A stretch of DNA of 64,000 nucleotides from Alphaproteobacteria bacterium (GCA_030428355.1 JAUIBL010000010.1:1-64000); one strand, 5' to 3'. Shown: positions 10,784 to 19,947, numbered from the stretch's first letter. A program made the numbers and translations. Notes: generated by a model from the sequence alone, not told the origin.

Positions 10784-11230
10784 ATGCCGGCATATCAGTA
10801 TGTTCACGATGTGATGCTTCGCGACTGCGAACCGTCGGGCATCGTTTTTCTGCCCAGATACTTCGACATGGTACACACCGTCATCGAGAACTGGCTCGAT
10901 GAGGCACTGGATTGGCCGATCAGCCAGATTCAAGGCAGTGACGGTCTGTGCCTGCCGTTCGTCAACATCAGCGCCGAATTTCCCGCGCCCAGCCGACTTG
11001 GAGATCGCCTGACATGGCGTCTGTCGGTGCGCGAGCTGCGCCGCAGCAGCATGTGGCTTGAACTGAGTGCCACAACCGGGGCTGAAACCCGCGTCACGAT
11101 CACCGGGACGCTGGTCCTCTCGGAATCCGTCGCCCTGCGCACCCGGCGCTGGCCTGACGTGATCGCCGAGCGGGTCAAGGATTTCCTCGTTGCACCCGAT
11201 GCCAAGGATGGCAAGAAGGTCGCGGAATAG
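10784..11230 (+). CDS. Hotdog-fold acyl-CoA thioesterase family protein
   Basis: 148 aa. YVHDVMLRDCEPSGIVFLPRYFDMVHTVIENWLDEAL follows the pattern of 4-hydroxybenzoyl-CoA thioesterase-like proteins (usually R...D.D..G...N..Y), with Cys-Glu replacing the usual central residues. The N-terminal 32 codons of the longer frame have no homology; ATG at 10784 is preceded by GGACG and fits the family length. Likely a cytoplasmic thioesterase cleaving an acyl- or aryl-CoA; substrate unknown. It converges with the hybrid kinase gene, with only 3 nt between them. Confidence 0.72.
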   Translation: MPAYQYVHDVMLRDCEPSGIVFLPRYFDMVHTVIENWLDEALDWPISQIQGSDGLCLPFVNISAEFPAPSRLGDRLTWRLSVRELRRSSMWLELSATTGAETRVTITGTLVLSESVALRTRRWPDVIAERVKDFLVAPDAKDGKKVAE

Positions 11231-11233
11231 AGC

Positions 11234-13444
11234 TCAGCCGGCTATTTCGCGCGCGGCCATGTGCAGGAACTCGATCAGCTTTGTCCGGTCCAGAGGCTTG
11301 AGCAGCAGCTCGATTTCCAACCGCTTGGTTTCCTGACGCAAATGGGCCGAGCGTTCGGCCGACACGATGGCGCAGGGCAGGCGGCCCAGACGCCGGGTCA
11401 GTTCCTCGAACAGTTCGGTGCCGGAGGCACCATCGCCCAACTGGTAGTCCAGTAGCAGCGCATCCGGGGTGATCTGCAGATCCTCCATCAAGTCCAGCGC
11501 GCTTTCGGCATCTTCGCTTTCGATCACGCTGACCCCCCAGCTTTCGATCAGGATCGACATCGCCCGCCGCAATTGCGGGTCGTTTTCGACAAGCAGAACG
11601 ATCAGTCCGGATTTCAGCAGGTTCATCGCCGAGGCATTGCGCGATTTCACCGGCATGTGCAGATGTGTCTGCCGGGCCAGCGGGACATTCAGCATGAAGC
11701 AAGACCCGCGCCCCGGTTCCGACCAAAGCCCGAGCGGATGCCCCAGCCGGGCGCAGGCGCGTTCCACGATGGCCAGCCCAAGGCCCAGACCGTCATTGTT
11801 GCTGGCCTTGGTGTCGAGCCGCCGGAATTCTTCGAAAATCGAGTTCTGATCCTCTTCGGCAATACCCGGACCGGTATCCCAGACCTCGATCCTGACCGAG
11901 TCGCCATTGCGCCGTGCGCCGACAACCACGCGGCCCGTGTCGGTGTAGCGGATCGCGTTGGTCAGCAGGTTCTGCACGATCCGGCGCAGATAGGACGGAT
12001 CGGATTCAACCACATGCGAGCTGTCGACGATGCGCAGGGTCAGACCCTTCTTTTCAGCCAGCATCTCCATCTCGTCGCGCAGGGGATCGAAGATTTCGCG
12101 CAGGGCAAGGGGGCGGATGTCGAAACTCAGACCGTCGGATTCCAGTTTCGAGATATTGAGCAGCGCGTCGATGATCTGCTCCGCAGCCCCGAGGGCGGTT
12201 TCGGCCTTGGCCAGCACCGCCTGTTCGTTGGGGGTTTCGATCTTGTCCGACAGGGAGGCCATGAACAGCTTGGCCGCTGACAGGGGCTGCAACAGGTCGT
12301 GGCTCGCAGCCGCGACGAAACGGGATTTCGACGCATTGGCCCGTTCCGCTGCGCTGAGCGCGTCTTCAAGTTCCAGCGTGCGCTCCATCACGCGCTGTTC
12401 AAGGATCTCGTTGAGTTCGTAAAGCTTCTGCGCGGCCTCGCGTTCGGCCGTGACATCGGTGCACGAGATCACGAAGCCCCGGTCCGGCATGGCGCGTCCG
12501 AAGATGTGCAGCACGATGCTGTCGCCGCGTTGCACCTCGAACGACACCGGCTGGCGCAGCCCGTCCGACATGGCCCAGCGCCGGAACGACGCCCGGTCAA
12601 TCCCGCGGGTGAATTCGAACGTGTCATCGAGATCATCCAGAAGCCCGGTGAATGACGCCCCGATCCGCAACCGGCGGGCCGGGATGGACAGGAGGCTGCC
12701 CAGCTTCTGGTTCCACCCCACAAGCTGCGCATTTTCGTCAAAGATGCACACCCCCTGATTCAGATGGTCCAGCGTGGCCCGGATCATCCGCGTCTGCTTG
12801 TCCCGCAGTTTGACCTGTTCCTGCCGCTCGGCCCGCATGATGTCGGTGATGTCGGTCTGAAGCACCACCGTGCCGCCATTCGCCGTGCGGTGTTCGGAAA
12901 CCTGCAACCACCTGTCATGGGTCAGTTGCACGTTGAACATCACGCGCCGGTCCTTGTGCCGCTGACGGCGCATCTTGGCCCAGGTGTTGCGGTCCTGATG
13001 TTCGGGGAGGTGCAGATAGGCCGACCGGCTGACCCGATCGACATAGCTGTCAAAGGCCAGACCGGGTTTCAGATCATAGGCCGTGTCCCGGAAGTCGCGG
13101 CAAAAACGCGAATTGCACATGACCAGATCGTCATTCGGATCGAACAGGGCAAAACCTTCGGAAATGGTCTCGATCGCATCAGCAAGGTTGCGCCGGGCCG
13201 CTTCGGTTTCCTGATTGGCCCGCGCCAGTTGCGCATTCGCGTCGTGCAGCAGATCAAGCGTGCGTTCCAGCTCGAGCGTCCGTTCACGCACCCGTTTTTC
13301 CAGCAGGGCCGCACGTTCGAACTGCGCATAGGCGGCACCGGAATGGGTGGCGCCGTATTCGACGCGGCGCATCAGACTGTCCGCGATTTTCAGAAGCTTT
13401 TCGTTCTGTCGTTCAAGACTGTCTCTGGGGTCAATCAGGGACAT
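11234..13444 (-). CDS. Hybrid sensor histidine kinase with PAS domains and C-terminal receiver (NahK/FlhS-like)
   Basis: 736 aa, soluble. An N-terminal coiled-coil (residues about 1-90) is followed by a PAS domain (DAIETISEGFALFD), a second PAS (TLDHLNQGVCIFDENAQLVGWN), HisKA with AASHDLLQPLSAAK, HATPase with NLLTNAIRYTDTG and GLGLGLAI, and a receiver domain with phospho-acceptor Asp in ALLLDYQLG and Lys in LLLKPLD. The start at 13444 overlaps the FIST gene by 14 nt, indicating coupling. This layout matches NahK partners of the NO sensor NosP, and also FlhS/RfdS-type formaldehyde-pathway kinases. Confidence 0.88.
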   Translation of the reverse strand: MSLIDPRDSLERQNEKLLKIADSLMRRVEYGATHSGAAYAQFERAALLEKRVRERTLELERTLDLLHDANAQLARANQETEAARRNLADAIETISEGFALFDPNDDLVMCNSRFCRDFRDTAYDLKPGLAFDSYVDRVSRSAYLHLPEHQDRNTWAKMRRQRHKDRRVMFNVQLTHDRWLQVSEHRTANGGTVVLQTDITDIMRAERQEQVKLRDKQTRMIRATLDHLNQGVCIFDENAQLVGWNQKLGSLLSIPARRLRIGASFTGLLDDLDDTFEFTRGIDRASFRRWAMSDGLRQPVSFEVQRGDSIVLHIFGRAMPDRGFVISCTDVTAEREAAQKLYELNEILEQRVMERTLELEDALSAAERANASKSRFVAAASHDLLQPLSAAKLFMASLSDKIETPNEQAVLAKAETALGAAEQIIDALLNISKLESDGLSFDIRPLALREIFDPLRDEMEMLAEKKGLTLRIVDSSHVVESDPSYLRRIVQNLLTNAIRYTDTGRVVVGARRNGDSVRIEVWDTGPGIAEEDQNSIFEEFRRLDTKASNNDGLGLGLAIVERACARLGHPLGLWSEPGRGSCFMLNVPLARQTHLHMPVKSRNASAMNLLKSGLIVLLVENDPQLRRAMSILIESWGVSVIESEDAESALDLMEDLQITPDALLLDYQLGDGASGTELFEELTRRLGRLPCAIVSAERSAHLRQETKRLEIELLLKPLDRTKLIEFLHMAAREIAG

Positions 13445-14627
13445 GGGTCGCCTCGTCGCTGGACGGAGGATAGATGGCCACACCCGTCAGGGTCTGGTTG
13501 ACATGCAACCCGCCGATCTGTTCGCCATAAGTGGAAAAACCAACGACATTGTGCGCACTCAGAACCTCGGACACCGCGCGGGTCTTTTGCAACCGCCCCG
13601 CCTCGATCCGGCGCAAGATGCAGTCACAGCCCAGAATGAACTGGGGCTTGTCGTGACGACCCAGATCCGTAAGCCCGCGATCCAGATGCGCCACGATGTC
13701 ATCGTGGGTGGCCAGCGTCAGAACCATACCTTCGTTGATCGCGGAAAAGAACACGAGGTCATGGTTTTCCTTGACCTGCTGAATGGCCCGCACGTGATGC
13801 ACATCGCCAAGGCGCACCACCACGGGATGTTCGGCAAAAGTGAACTGATCCAACTGGTGCGGATCGAGCCCCAGCAAGCGGGCATATTCAAGCGCCGCCG
13901 GTTCGGCGTTGATCTCGTGAACGATGCGCTCTTCCGGCGACGCCGATGTCACCACCATGCGTTTTTCGGTTGGCACGAGGTGATCCAGACTGAACACACG
14001 CACTGGCCTGTCGCAGCGCACCACGACCACGATGGCGGCGTTCTGCATCACCTCGCCGTTGCGCGCGAGCCAAGTCTCGCCAAAGCGGACGCCATCGCCC
14101 GACGACCCTCCGAAAAGCGGGGTCGGGCCAAGTCCGGCCGACAGAAAGGCGGTGAGTTGTTCCTCACGCAGGCTCAATCCGTCGACCATGAGAAACGCGA
14201 ATTCCGAGGACCAGTCAGGTGTCTTCTGCGTCAGTGACAAACGCGCTTCGATCAGCGATCCGGCGACGGTTTGCTCTTCGATTTTATCAAGGTCTTCAAT
14301 TGCATATGTGACGCTCTTGAAGTGGCCACAACGAAAGGCAACGGCAATGATCTGATCGTCTTCATATCCCGACTGCCCGATTTCACCGGCCGTGGTACAC
14401 CCGATGATATCCGCGCCGGTAAACAGATCGGCGGTTGCGGCGATAAGGGCTTTGAAATCTGCAGAGGGCGAGACAAAGAGGCACACCAGCTCGAAAGGGC
14501 CGGTGCCTAGCTGCCTGACGATTTGGTCAGCGCAATCGGGGTCATCGCAGCGCACTTGTGCAACAGCGATGACCTCTTGGTCGGCGTCAGAACGGTCTGC
14601 TTCAGGAAAAACCCTGCTTCCTTCCAC
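13431..14627 (-). CDS. FIST-domain sensory protein (NosP-like)
   Basis: 398 aa. An N-terminal FIST domain (GTGPFELVCLFVSPSAD, IIGCTTAGEIG) precedes a C-terminal FIST_C domain (CDCILRR, VVGFSTYGEQIGGLHVNQT). No membrane segment. FIST proteins bind small ligands; the NosP group binds heme and signals NO to a co-encoded hybrid kinase, which is the arrangement here. Heme binding cannot be proved by eye. Start is GTG at 14627 with GGGA about 9 nt upstream. Gene order is response regulator, FIST, hybrid kinase, all on the minus strand. Confidence 0.85.
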   Translation of the reverse strand: MEGSRVFPEADRSDADQEVIAVAQVRCDDPDCADQIVRQLGTGPFELVCLFVSPSADFKALIAATADLFTGADIIGCTTAGEIGQSGYEDDQIIAVAFRCGHFKSVTYAIEDLDKIEEQTVAGSLIEARLSLTQKTPDWSSEFAFLMVDGLSLREEQLTAFLSAGLGPTPLFGGSSGDGVRFGETWLARNGEVMQNAAIVVVVRCDRPVRVFSLDHLVPTEKRMVVTSASPEERIVHEINAEPAALEYARLLGLDPHQLDQFTFAEHPVVVRLGDVHHVRAIQQVKENHDLVFFSAINEGMVLTLATHDDIVAHLDRGLTDLGRHDKPQFILGCDCILRRIEAGRLQKTRAVSEVLSAHNVVGFSTYGEQIGGLHVNQTLTGVAIYPPSSDEATHVPD

Positions 14628-14669
14628 GCGTTGGTTCCCAGGTGTTGGCTATCGGTGATGATAGGAGGA

Positions 14670-15353
14670 TCACACGTCGCTTGGCAAGACTCGGTTGAAC
14701 CGCGCCTCCTGCGCGATCAGCACGGCCTGCGTGCGGCTGTGCACCCCCAACTTGCGCATGATCGCGGTCACATGGGCTTTGACAGTGGTTTCGGCGATGG
14801 ACAGGTCGAACGCGATCTGCTTGTTCAGCTTGCCTTCGCAGATCAGGTTGAGGATGCGCGCCTGCTGATTGGTAAGCGACGCCAGACGCGAAAGCGCCTC
14901 TTCGGGGGCGTCGCGGGTGGTGTCCTGGCCCTGCGGGTCGATATACCCATCCGGCACAAAGGACTGGCCTTCGCGCACGGCATCAAACGCCTTGCGGAAC
15001 ACCGCGCGCTGCGAATGTTTCGGCACGAACCCGTTGGCACCTGCCTTCAGCGCGTGGCTGATCATCCGGTTGTCCGCCATCGACGACACGATCAGGATCG
15101 TGGCCTTGGGGGCCGCCGTCCGAAGGCGCACCAACCCGTCCAGCCCATTGACGTCGGGCAGGTTCAAATCAAGCAGGATCAGATCGAAATCCGCCGCCGC
15201 CGTCACCTTTTCGAGCGCGGCGTCCATTGTTCCGGCGGTCTGGATCTCGGCAAAGTCGGCGATGGACCGCAGCGTGAGCATGAGCGCGTCACAGAACAGC
15301 GGGTGGTCATCGACCACCAATGCGGTCAGCTCGGCTGTCGGAATGTCACGCAT
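14670..15353 (-). CDS. NarL/LuxR-type response regulator (AgmR/FlhR-like)
   Basis: 227 aa. Receiver domain with acidic pocket VVDDHPLF, phospho-acceptor in ILLDLNLPDVNG and Lys in VPKHSQ, then a LuxR-type HTH (LTNQQARILNLICEGKLNKQIAFDLSIAETTVKAHVTAIMRKL). It belongs to the subgroup with AgmR, MoxX and FlhR/RfdR. I chose ATG 15353 over 15398 because GAGAG lies upstream and homology begins there. It ends 42 nt before the FIST gene and is the obvious output of the FIST/hybrid-kinase pair. Targets are unknown; the upstream ABC transporter is a candidate. Confidence 0.88.
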   Translation of the reverse strand: MRDIPTAELTALVVDDHPLFCDALMLTLRSIADFAEIQTAGTMDAALEKVTAAADFDLILLDLNLPDVNGLDGLVRLRTAAPKATILIVSSMADNRMISHALKAGANGFVPKHSQRAVFRKAFDAVREGQSFVPDGYIDPQGQDTTRDAPEEALSRLASLTNQQARILNLICEGKLNKQIAFDLSIAETTVKAHVTAIMRKLGVHSRTQAVLIAQEARFNRVLPSDV

Positions 15354-15474
15354 TGTTCTGCTCTCTTCTGTCGTCCTTTCGGCAGACGCGGCGATCATCT
15401 GCCTGTTCCTCCAGATTATGGATTTATGCCCGCGCCGTCACTTGCCGAAAGGTCTCATACGGCGCGAGCTACTG

Positions 15475-16764
15475 TCAGCGTTCCGGCAACAATCCCCTCG
15501 GGTTGAGACGCAGCACCAGAAGCAGGATAATCCCCATGGTCAGAAGGCGCATGTGCTGCACGCTGTCGAGCAGATGATCCTTGAGCCAGGACCCATCCGC
15601 CATGCCAGCCGTAATCAGCGACATGAGCAGATGTCCCATCGGTTCCACCTGCACCCAGAGGAACCAGATCAGGAACCCGCCCAGAACAGCCCCCAGATTG
15701 TTTCCGGATCCGCCGACGATCACCATCACCCAGATCAGGAAGGTATAGCGCAGCGGCTGATAGCTGCCCGGCGTAAGCTGCCCATCCAGCGTCGTCATCA
15801 TCGCGCCTGCAATTCCGCAGATGGCCGAGCCAAGAATGAACACCTGAAGATGCCGCGCGGTCACATCCTTGCCCATGGCGCGGGCCGCGGTTTCGTTGTC
15901 GCGGATCGCGCGCATCATCCGGCCCCACGGGCTGTTGAGCGCAAGCTGCGCCAGCACCAGAAGCACGATCAGGACAGCCGCGAACAGCAGCCCGTATTCC
16001 ACCTTCACATAAACGGTCGACGCGGTGGTCGCATCCATGCCGAACCCGGCGGCGCGCTCCACGAAGGCGGGATCGTTCTGCAGATCCACCTCATAGGGCA
16101 CCGGACGGGGCAGGCCGATCACGTTCTTCACGCCCCGCGCCAGCCAGTCCTCGTTCTTGAGGATCGCAATGATGATTTCGGCAATCCCCAGCGTCGCAAT
16201 GGCAAGATAGTCCGACCGCAGGCCCAGTGCCGTCTTGCCGATCACATAGGCCGCACCCGCCGCCAGCAATCCACCCACCGGCCAGGCCAGCAGCACTGGC
16301 AGACCAAGCCCGCCCAGATAGCCCGCCAGAGCCGGATCAACTGCCTCGACCGCCTCGACCGACGGATCCAGCACCATGCGGTAGATCACGAGACCCACCA
16401 GCAGCACCGCCGCCGTGCCCCATCCGCGCATCTTGCCCGACGTGCGCGACCAGACCAGCACCGCCGCCACGATGGTCGCAGCCCCCAGCACCAGACCCAG
16501 CAGGATACCACCCCCACCGGCCTGCCACGCGGCACTCACCGGCGGCATGGAGATCAGCACAACCGCCAATCCCCCAAGTGCCACAAAGCCCATGACACCC
16601 ACGTTGAACAGCCCGGCAAGACCCCATTGCAGGTTGACGCCCAGCGCCATCACCGCGCTGATCAATCCCATGTTCAGGATCAGCAGCGCCGAGTTCCAGC
16701 TTTGCAGAAACCCAGTCCCCAGGATCAGACCGGCCACAGCCGCGAAAAGCAGAACGGTTCTCAT
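15475..16764 (-). CDS. Branched-chain-type (HAAT) ABC transporter permease, LivM family
   Basis: 429 aa, about ten membrane segments. The family signature lies in ALGLRSDYLAIATLGIAEII and the EAA-like loop around SPWGRMMRAIRDNETAARAMGKD. With LivH it forms the membrane channel for a periplasmic-binding-protein-dependent importer of amino acids, amides or similar compounds. Its ATG overlaps the stop of livH by 4 nt. It is the last transporter gene; 121 nt downstream on the same strand the regulator gene begins, so read-through into the signalling cassette is possible. Confidence 0.9.
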   Translation of the reverse strand: MRTVLLFAAVAGLILGTGFLQSWNSALLILNMGLISAVMALGVNLQWGLAGLFNVGVMGFVALGGLAVVLISMPPVSAAWQAGGGGILLGLVLGAATIVAAVLVWSRTSGKMRGWGTAAVLLVGLVIYRMVLDPSVEAVEAVDPALAGYLGGLGLPVLLAWPVGGLLAAGAAYVIGKTALGLRSDYLAIATLGIAEIIIAILKNEDWLARGVKNVIGLPRPVPYEVDLQNDPAFVERAAGFGMDATTASTVYVKVEYGLLFAAVLIVLLVLAQLALNSPWGRMMRAIRDNETAARAMGKDVTARHLQVFILGSAICGIAGAMMTTLDGQLTPGSYQPLRYTFLIWVMVIVGGSGNNLGAVLGGFLIWFLWVQVEPMGHLLMSLITAGMADGSWLKDHLLDSVQHMRLLTMGIILLLVLRLNPRGLLPER

Positions 16765-17771
16765 AGCGATTTCCCCCGGAAAAGACCGGTCGGTCGGAAA
16801 AGCAGCACGATCACGAGGATCACGAAGCTGACCGCGAACTTGTATTCGGTGCTCAGGATCTGCACGAGGCCCTCAGGCTCGAGGGCAGGGGGCAGCATGT
16901 AGGTCAGCACCTTCTTCCACGCATAGGTGATCCCCACTTCGGAAAACGCGATGACGAACCCGCCCGCGATAGCGCCGAGCGGATTGCCCAAGCCTCCGAC
17001 AATGGCGGCTGCAAAGATCGGCAACAGAAGCTGGAAATAGGTGAAGGCCTTGAACGACTTGTCGAGGCCGTACAGAACGCCCGCCACCGTCGCCAGCGAC
17101 GCCACGATCAGCCAGGTCACCAGCACCACACGCTCCGGGTTGATGCCCGACAGAAGCGCCAGGTCCTCGTTGTCGGAAAATGCCCGCATGGATTTGCCGG
17201 TGCGCGTCTTGTTCAGGAACCAGAACAGTGCGGCCACCACCACAATCGCGGTGATCACCGTGATCACCTGCGTCGTGCGCAGCGCAAGCCCCTCTTCAAG
17301 CCCCGTCATGTCACGAAACGTCCGTGCCGAGATTACGAAGCGTTCGCCATCGGCAAAGCGGTAATCGTCCGGTCCGATGATGATCCGCGTGAGGCCATTG
17401 TAGATGAACATCACCCCCATCGAGACGATCACAAGGATCACCGGTTTCGCCTTCTGTGCCCGGTAGAACTTGTAGACATATTTGTCCGTCAAAAGCACCA
17501 GCGCCGTCGCGCCAAGAATGCCCACCGGAATCGCCAGCAGCGCCGTCGGCAGCGGCCCAAGGCTGACACCCATTGCCTGCAAGCCCCAGGTGGCCAGAAC
17601 CGCCACCATCGTGCCCACGGCCATCGTGTCGCCATGGGCAAAGTTCGAGAACCGCAGGATGCCGTAGATCAGCGTCACCCCCAGCGCGCCCAGCGCGAGT
17701 TGGCTGCCATAGGCAATCGCCGGGATCAGGACGAAGTTCGCAAGCGCGACAAAGCCGTTCAACAGGTCCAT
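16761..17771 (-). CDS. Branched-chain-type (HAAT) ABC transporter permease, LivH family
   Basis: 336 aa, about eight membrane segments, with ALGVTLIYGILRFSNFAHGD near the N-terminus and the coupling loop TGKSMRAFSDNEDLALLSGI. It forms the channel together with LivM. A near-perfect AAGGAGGT sits about 6 nt before ATG 17771, fixing the start; the nine extra codons of the longer frame are not used. It follows the small exported protein gene by about 50 nt. Confidence 0.92.
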   Translation of the reverse strand: MDLLNGFVALANFVLIPAIAYGSQLALGALGVTLIYGILRFSNFAHGDTMAVGTMVAVLATWGLQAMGVSLGPLPTALLAIPVGILGATALVLLTDKYVYKFYRAQKAKPVILVIVSMGVMFIYNGLTRIIIGPDDYRFADGERFVISARTFRDMTGLEEGLALRTTQVITVITAIVVVAALFWFLNKTRTGKSMRAFSDNEDLALLSGINPERVVLVTWLIVASLATVAGVLYGLDKSFKAFTYFQLLLPIFAAAIVGGLGNPLGAIAGGFVIAFSEVGITYAWKKVLTYMLPPALEPEGLVQILSTEYKFAVSFVILVIVLLFRPTGLFRGKSL

Positions 17772-17820
17772 GCGCCGACCTCCTTGAACATGTCGCACCT
17801 TAGCACTCTCTGTTCCAGCA

Positions 17821-18195
17821 TCATTGCGACGCGCCTCCCGTCACCGCTTCGATAAACGCGTCGTCGCATGTCGCGGCCTCTTCTGCGCTTGCCTCGCTAA
17901 GCGGCTGCACTCTGATCAACTCATCCCCGCTGGCGCGCAGGACGACGTTCAGAACAAGTCCGGCCTCTGTCGAAACGGCCACAAGGGCATGATCGCCGAA
18001 CGCCTGCTGGATCTGGGCCACAAGGTCCACGTCCACGCCTTCCATGCGCACGACGGCCTGTCCGGTTCCTGTCAGCGAAGAAAGGGATACCGTCCAGCTG
18101 TCAGACCGACATGTTGGCGCGGCATCCGTCGATTGCGCGGCCGCTACTGTTGCCAAGCATACGCCTGACATCGCCGCCAGCAAAGACCGTCCCAT
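17821..18195 (-). CDS. Small exported protein encoded inside the ABC-transporter operon
   Basis: 124 aa from ATG 18195 (in-frame ATG at 18228 is an alternative). The sequence opens with a signal peptide, MGRSLLAAMSGVCLATVAAAQ, with cleavage after AAA/Q likely, then an acidic mature domain of about 100 residues ending in CDDAFIEAVTGG. Two cysteines may form a disulfide. It sits between livF and livH on the same strand, so it should be co-expressed with the importer. I do not recognise the family. A periplasmic accessory of the transporter is the simplest guess. Confidence 0.68.
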   Translation of the reverse strand: MGRSLLAAMSGVCLATVAAAQSTDAAPTCRSDSWTVSLSSLTGTGQAVVRMEGVDVDLVAQIQQAFGDHALVAVSTEAGLVLNVVLRASGDELIRVQPLSEASAEEAATCDDAFIEAVTGGASQ

Positions 18196-18244
18196 TTTCT
18201 TCTCTTTCCAAATACGCATATCTGACATCTCCACGCGCGCTCCG

Positions 18245-19075
18245 TCACCCACCCAGGAACGACCGACGCACATCCGGATCAGCCAGCAAATCCTTGCCCG
18301 TCCCCGAATAGCCGTTTGCGCCCTGCACCAGCACATAGCCCTTGTCCGCAATCTCCAGCGCCTGCCGCGCGTTCTGCTCGACCATGAGGATCGAAATACC
18401 CGTCCGCGCCACCTCGATGATCCGGTCAAAGAGTTCGTCCATGACGATGGGCGACACACCCGCTGTCGGCTCGTCCAGCATCAGCACCTTGGGCTGGGTC
18501 ATCAGCGCGCGGCCCACGGCCACCTGCTGACGCTGACCACCCGACAACTCGCCCGCCGCCTGATACCGCTTCTCGCGCAGGATCGGGAACAGCTCGTAGA
18601 CCTGCTCCATCGTACTGCGGAAATCGTCCTCGCGGATGAACGCACCCATTTCGAGGTTTTCTTCCACCGTCATCGACGTGAAGATGTTGGATGTCTGCGG
18701 CACGAACCCCATGCCATAGCGCACCCGCGCCTGTGGGGTGAGTTGGGTGATGTCCTCGCCATCCAGCAGCACACGCCCCTCGCGCAAGTCCAGCATGCCG
18801 AACACCGCCTTCATCGCCGTCGACTTGCCCGCACCATTGGGCCCGACGATCACCGCGATCTCGCCTTTCTCCACCGCGATGGTGCAGCCATGCAGGATGT
18901 CCGGACCGGCCTTGCCGTACCCGCCGGTCATGTTCTCGCCAATCAGGAACGGTCCGTCACCGCCTGGCATCGCGCGCACCTGCGTGCCAGATGCGGTCAG
19001 CGTGCCCGCCCCGTGCGGGTTGGTGATCGACGCGTCCTTGTTGCCGCGGTCGTCCTGATAGGGGTTGCCGCTCAT
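18245..19075 (-). CDS. ABC transporter ATP-binding protein, LivF family
   Basis: 276 aa. Walker A GPNGAGKST, Q-loop region VPQTSNIF, signature ELSGGQRQQVAVGRAL and Walker B VLMLDEPTAG are all present. About 40 extra residues at the N-terminus (MSGNPYQDDRGNKDAS...) precede the usual start of LivF homology and could shorten the true protein. It powers the importer with LivG. It overlaps livG by 4 nt. Confidence 0.93.
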   Translation of the reverse strand: MSGNPYQDDRGNKDASITNPHGAGTLTASGTQVRAMPGGDGPFLIGENMTGGYGKAGPDILHGCTIAVEKGEIAVIVGPNGAGKSTAMKAVFGMLDLREGRVLLDGEDITQLTPQARVRYGMGFVPQTSNIFTSMTVEENLEMGAFIREDDFRSTMEQVYELFPILREKRYQAAGELSGGQRQQVAVGRALMTQPKVLMLDEPTAGVSPIVMDELFDRIIEVARTGISILMVEQNARQALEIADKGYVLVQGANGYSGTGKDLLADPDVRRSFLGG

Positions 19076-19851
19076 GACACCGCATCCTTGTTCTTCAGAC
19101 CGGTGCCCAGATAGGCCTCGATCACACGCTCATCGGCCTTGATCTCGTCGATGGTGCCCTTCGACAGCACCTTGCCCTCGGCCATCACGATCACCGGATC
19201 ACAGAGCCGTCCGATGAAATCCATGTCATGTTCGATCATGCAGAACGTGTAGCCGCGTTCCTTGTTCAACCGGAGGATCGCATCGCCGATGGTGTTGAGC
19301 AGGGTGCGGTTTACCCCGGCGCCCACCTCGTCCAGAAAGACGATCCGCGCGTCCACCATCATGGTGCGGCCCAATTCCAGAAGTTTCTTCTGACCGCCCG
19401 AGACTTGTCCCGCCTTGTGATCGGCCAGATGTTCGATGGTCAGAAATTCCAGAACCTCATCCGCCTTGGCCCTGAGCGCGCGCTCGTCGTCGGCGATGCG
19501 CTTGCGTCCGAACCATGTGTTCCAGAGCGTCTCACCCGTCTGTCCGCCCGGAACCATCATCAGGTTCTCGCGGCAGGACATGGAGCTGAACTCATGCGCG
19601 ATCTGAAATGTGCGCAACAGTCCCTTGTGAAACAGCGTGTGCGGCGGAAGCCCGGTGATGTCTTCCCCGGCCATCAGAACCTGTCCTGATGTTGGTGGAA
19701 GAACGCCTGCCACCACATTGAAAAGCGTGGTTTTTCCCGCACCATTGGGGCCGACCAGCCCGGTGATGGACCCGGTCTCGATTTCGAGAGTGGCACCATC
19801 AACGGCTCGGAAACCGCCGAAATGGCGGTGAAGGTTTTTCACCTCGATCAT
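19072..19851 (-). CDS. ABC transporter ATP-binding protein, LivG family
   Basis: 259 aa. Walker A GPNGAGKTT, signature VSGGQKKLLELGRTM, Walker B IVFLDEVGAG and the switch His in CMIEHDMDFI. Walker B carries Glu-Val-Gly instead of Glu-Pro-x, as in many LivG proteins. It is the first cytoplasmic component after the binding-protein gene and is separated from it by a hairpin that probably sets relative expression. Confidence 0.93.
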   Translation of the reverse strand: MIEVKNLHRHFGGFRAVDGATLEIETGSITGLVGPNGAGKTTLFNVVAGVLPPTSGQVLMAGEDITGLPPHTLFHKGLLRTFQIAHEFSSMSCRENLMMVPGGQTGETLWNTWFGRKRIADDERALRAKADEVLEFLTIEHLADHKAGQVSGGQKKLLELGRTMMVDARIVFLDEVGAGVNRTLLNTIGDAILRLNKERGYTFCMIEHDMDFIGRLCDPVIVMAEGKVLSKGTIDEIKADERVIEAYLGTGLKNKDAVS

Positions 19852-19898
19852 CGCGTATCCCTGTGGCGGTGTTGTCCGGCCCGCCTTTTATAGTGAAA

Positions 19899-19922
19899 CG
19901 GCGCGAGAAATCTCTCGCGCCG
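19899..19922 (-). terminator. Hairpin between binding protein and livG
   Basis: CGGCGCGAGA and TCTCGCGCCG form a perfect 10-bp stem with a 4-nt loop. No long T-run follows on the minus strand (TTTCACTATAAA), so it looks more like an attenuator or mRNA-stabilising stem that favours binding-protein expression over the ABC subunits. Confidence 0.65.
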
Positions 19923-19947
19923 CTTGGTGTTGAGTGCTGTACCCGGC

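Noticed and set aside
14869-16902. 677-codon plus-strand open frame
   Set aside because: Antisense of the regulator and livM genes; rich in His/Arg/Gln as expected for a shadow frame.
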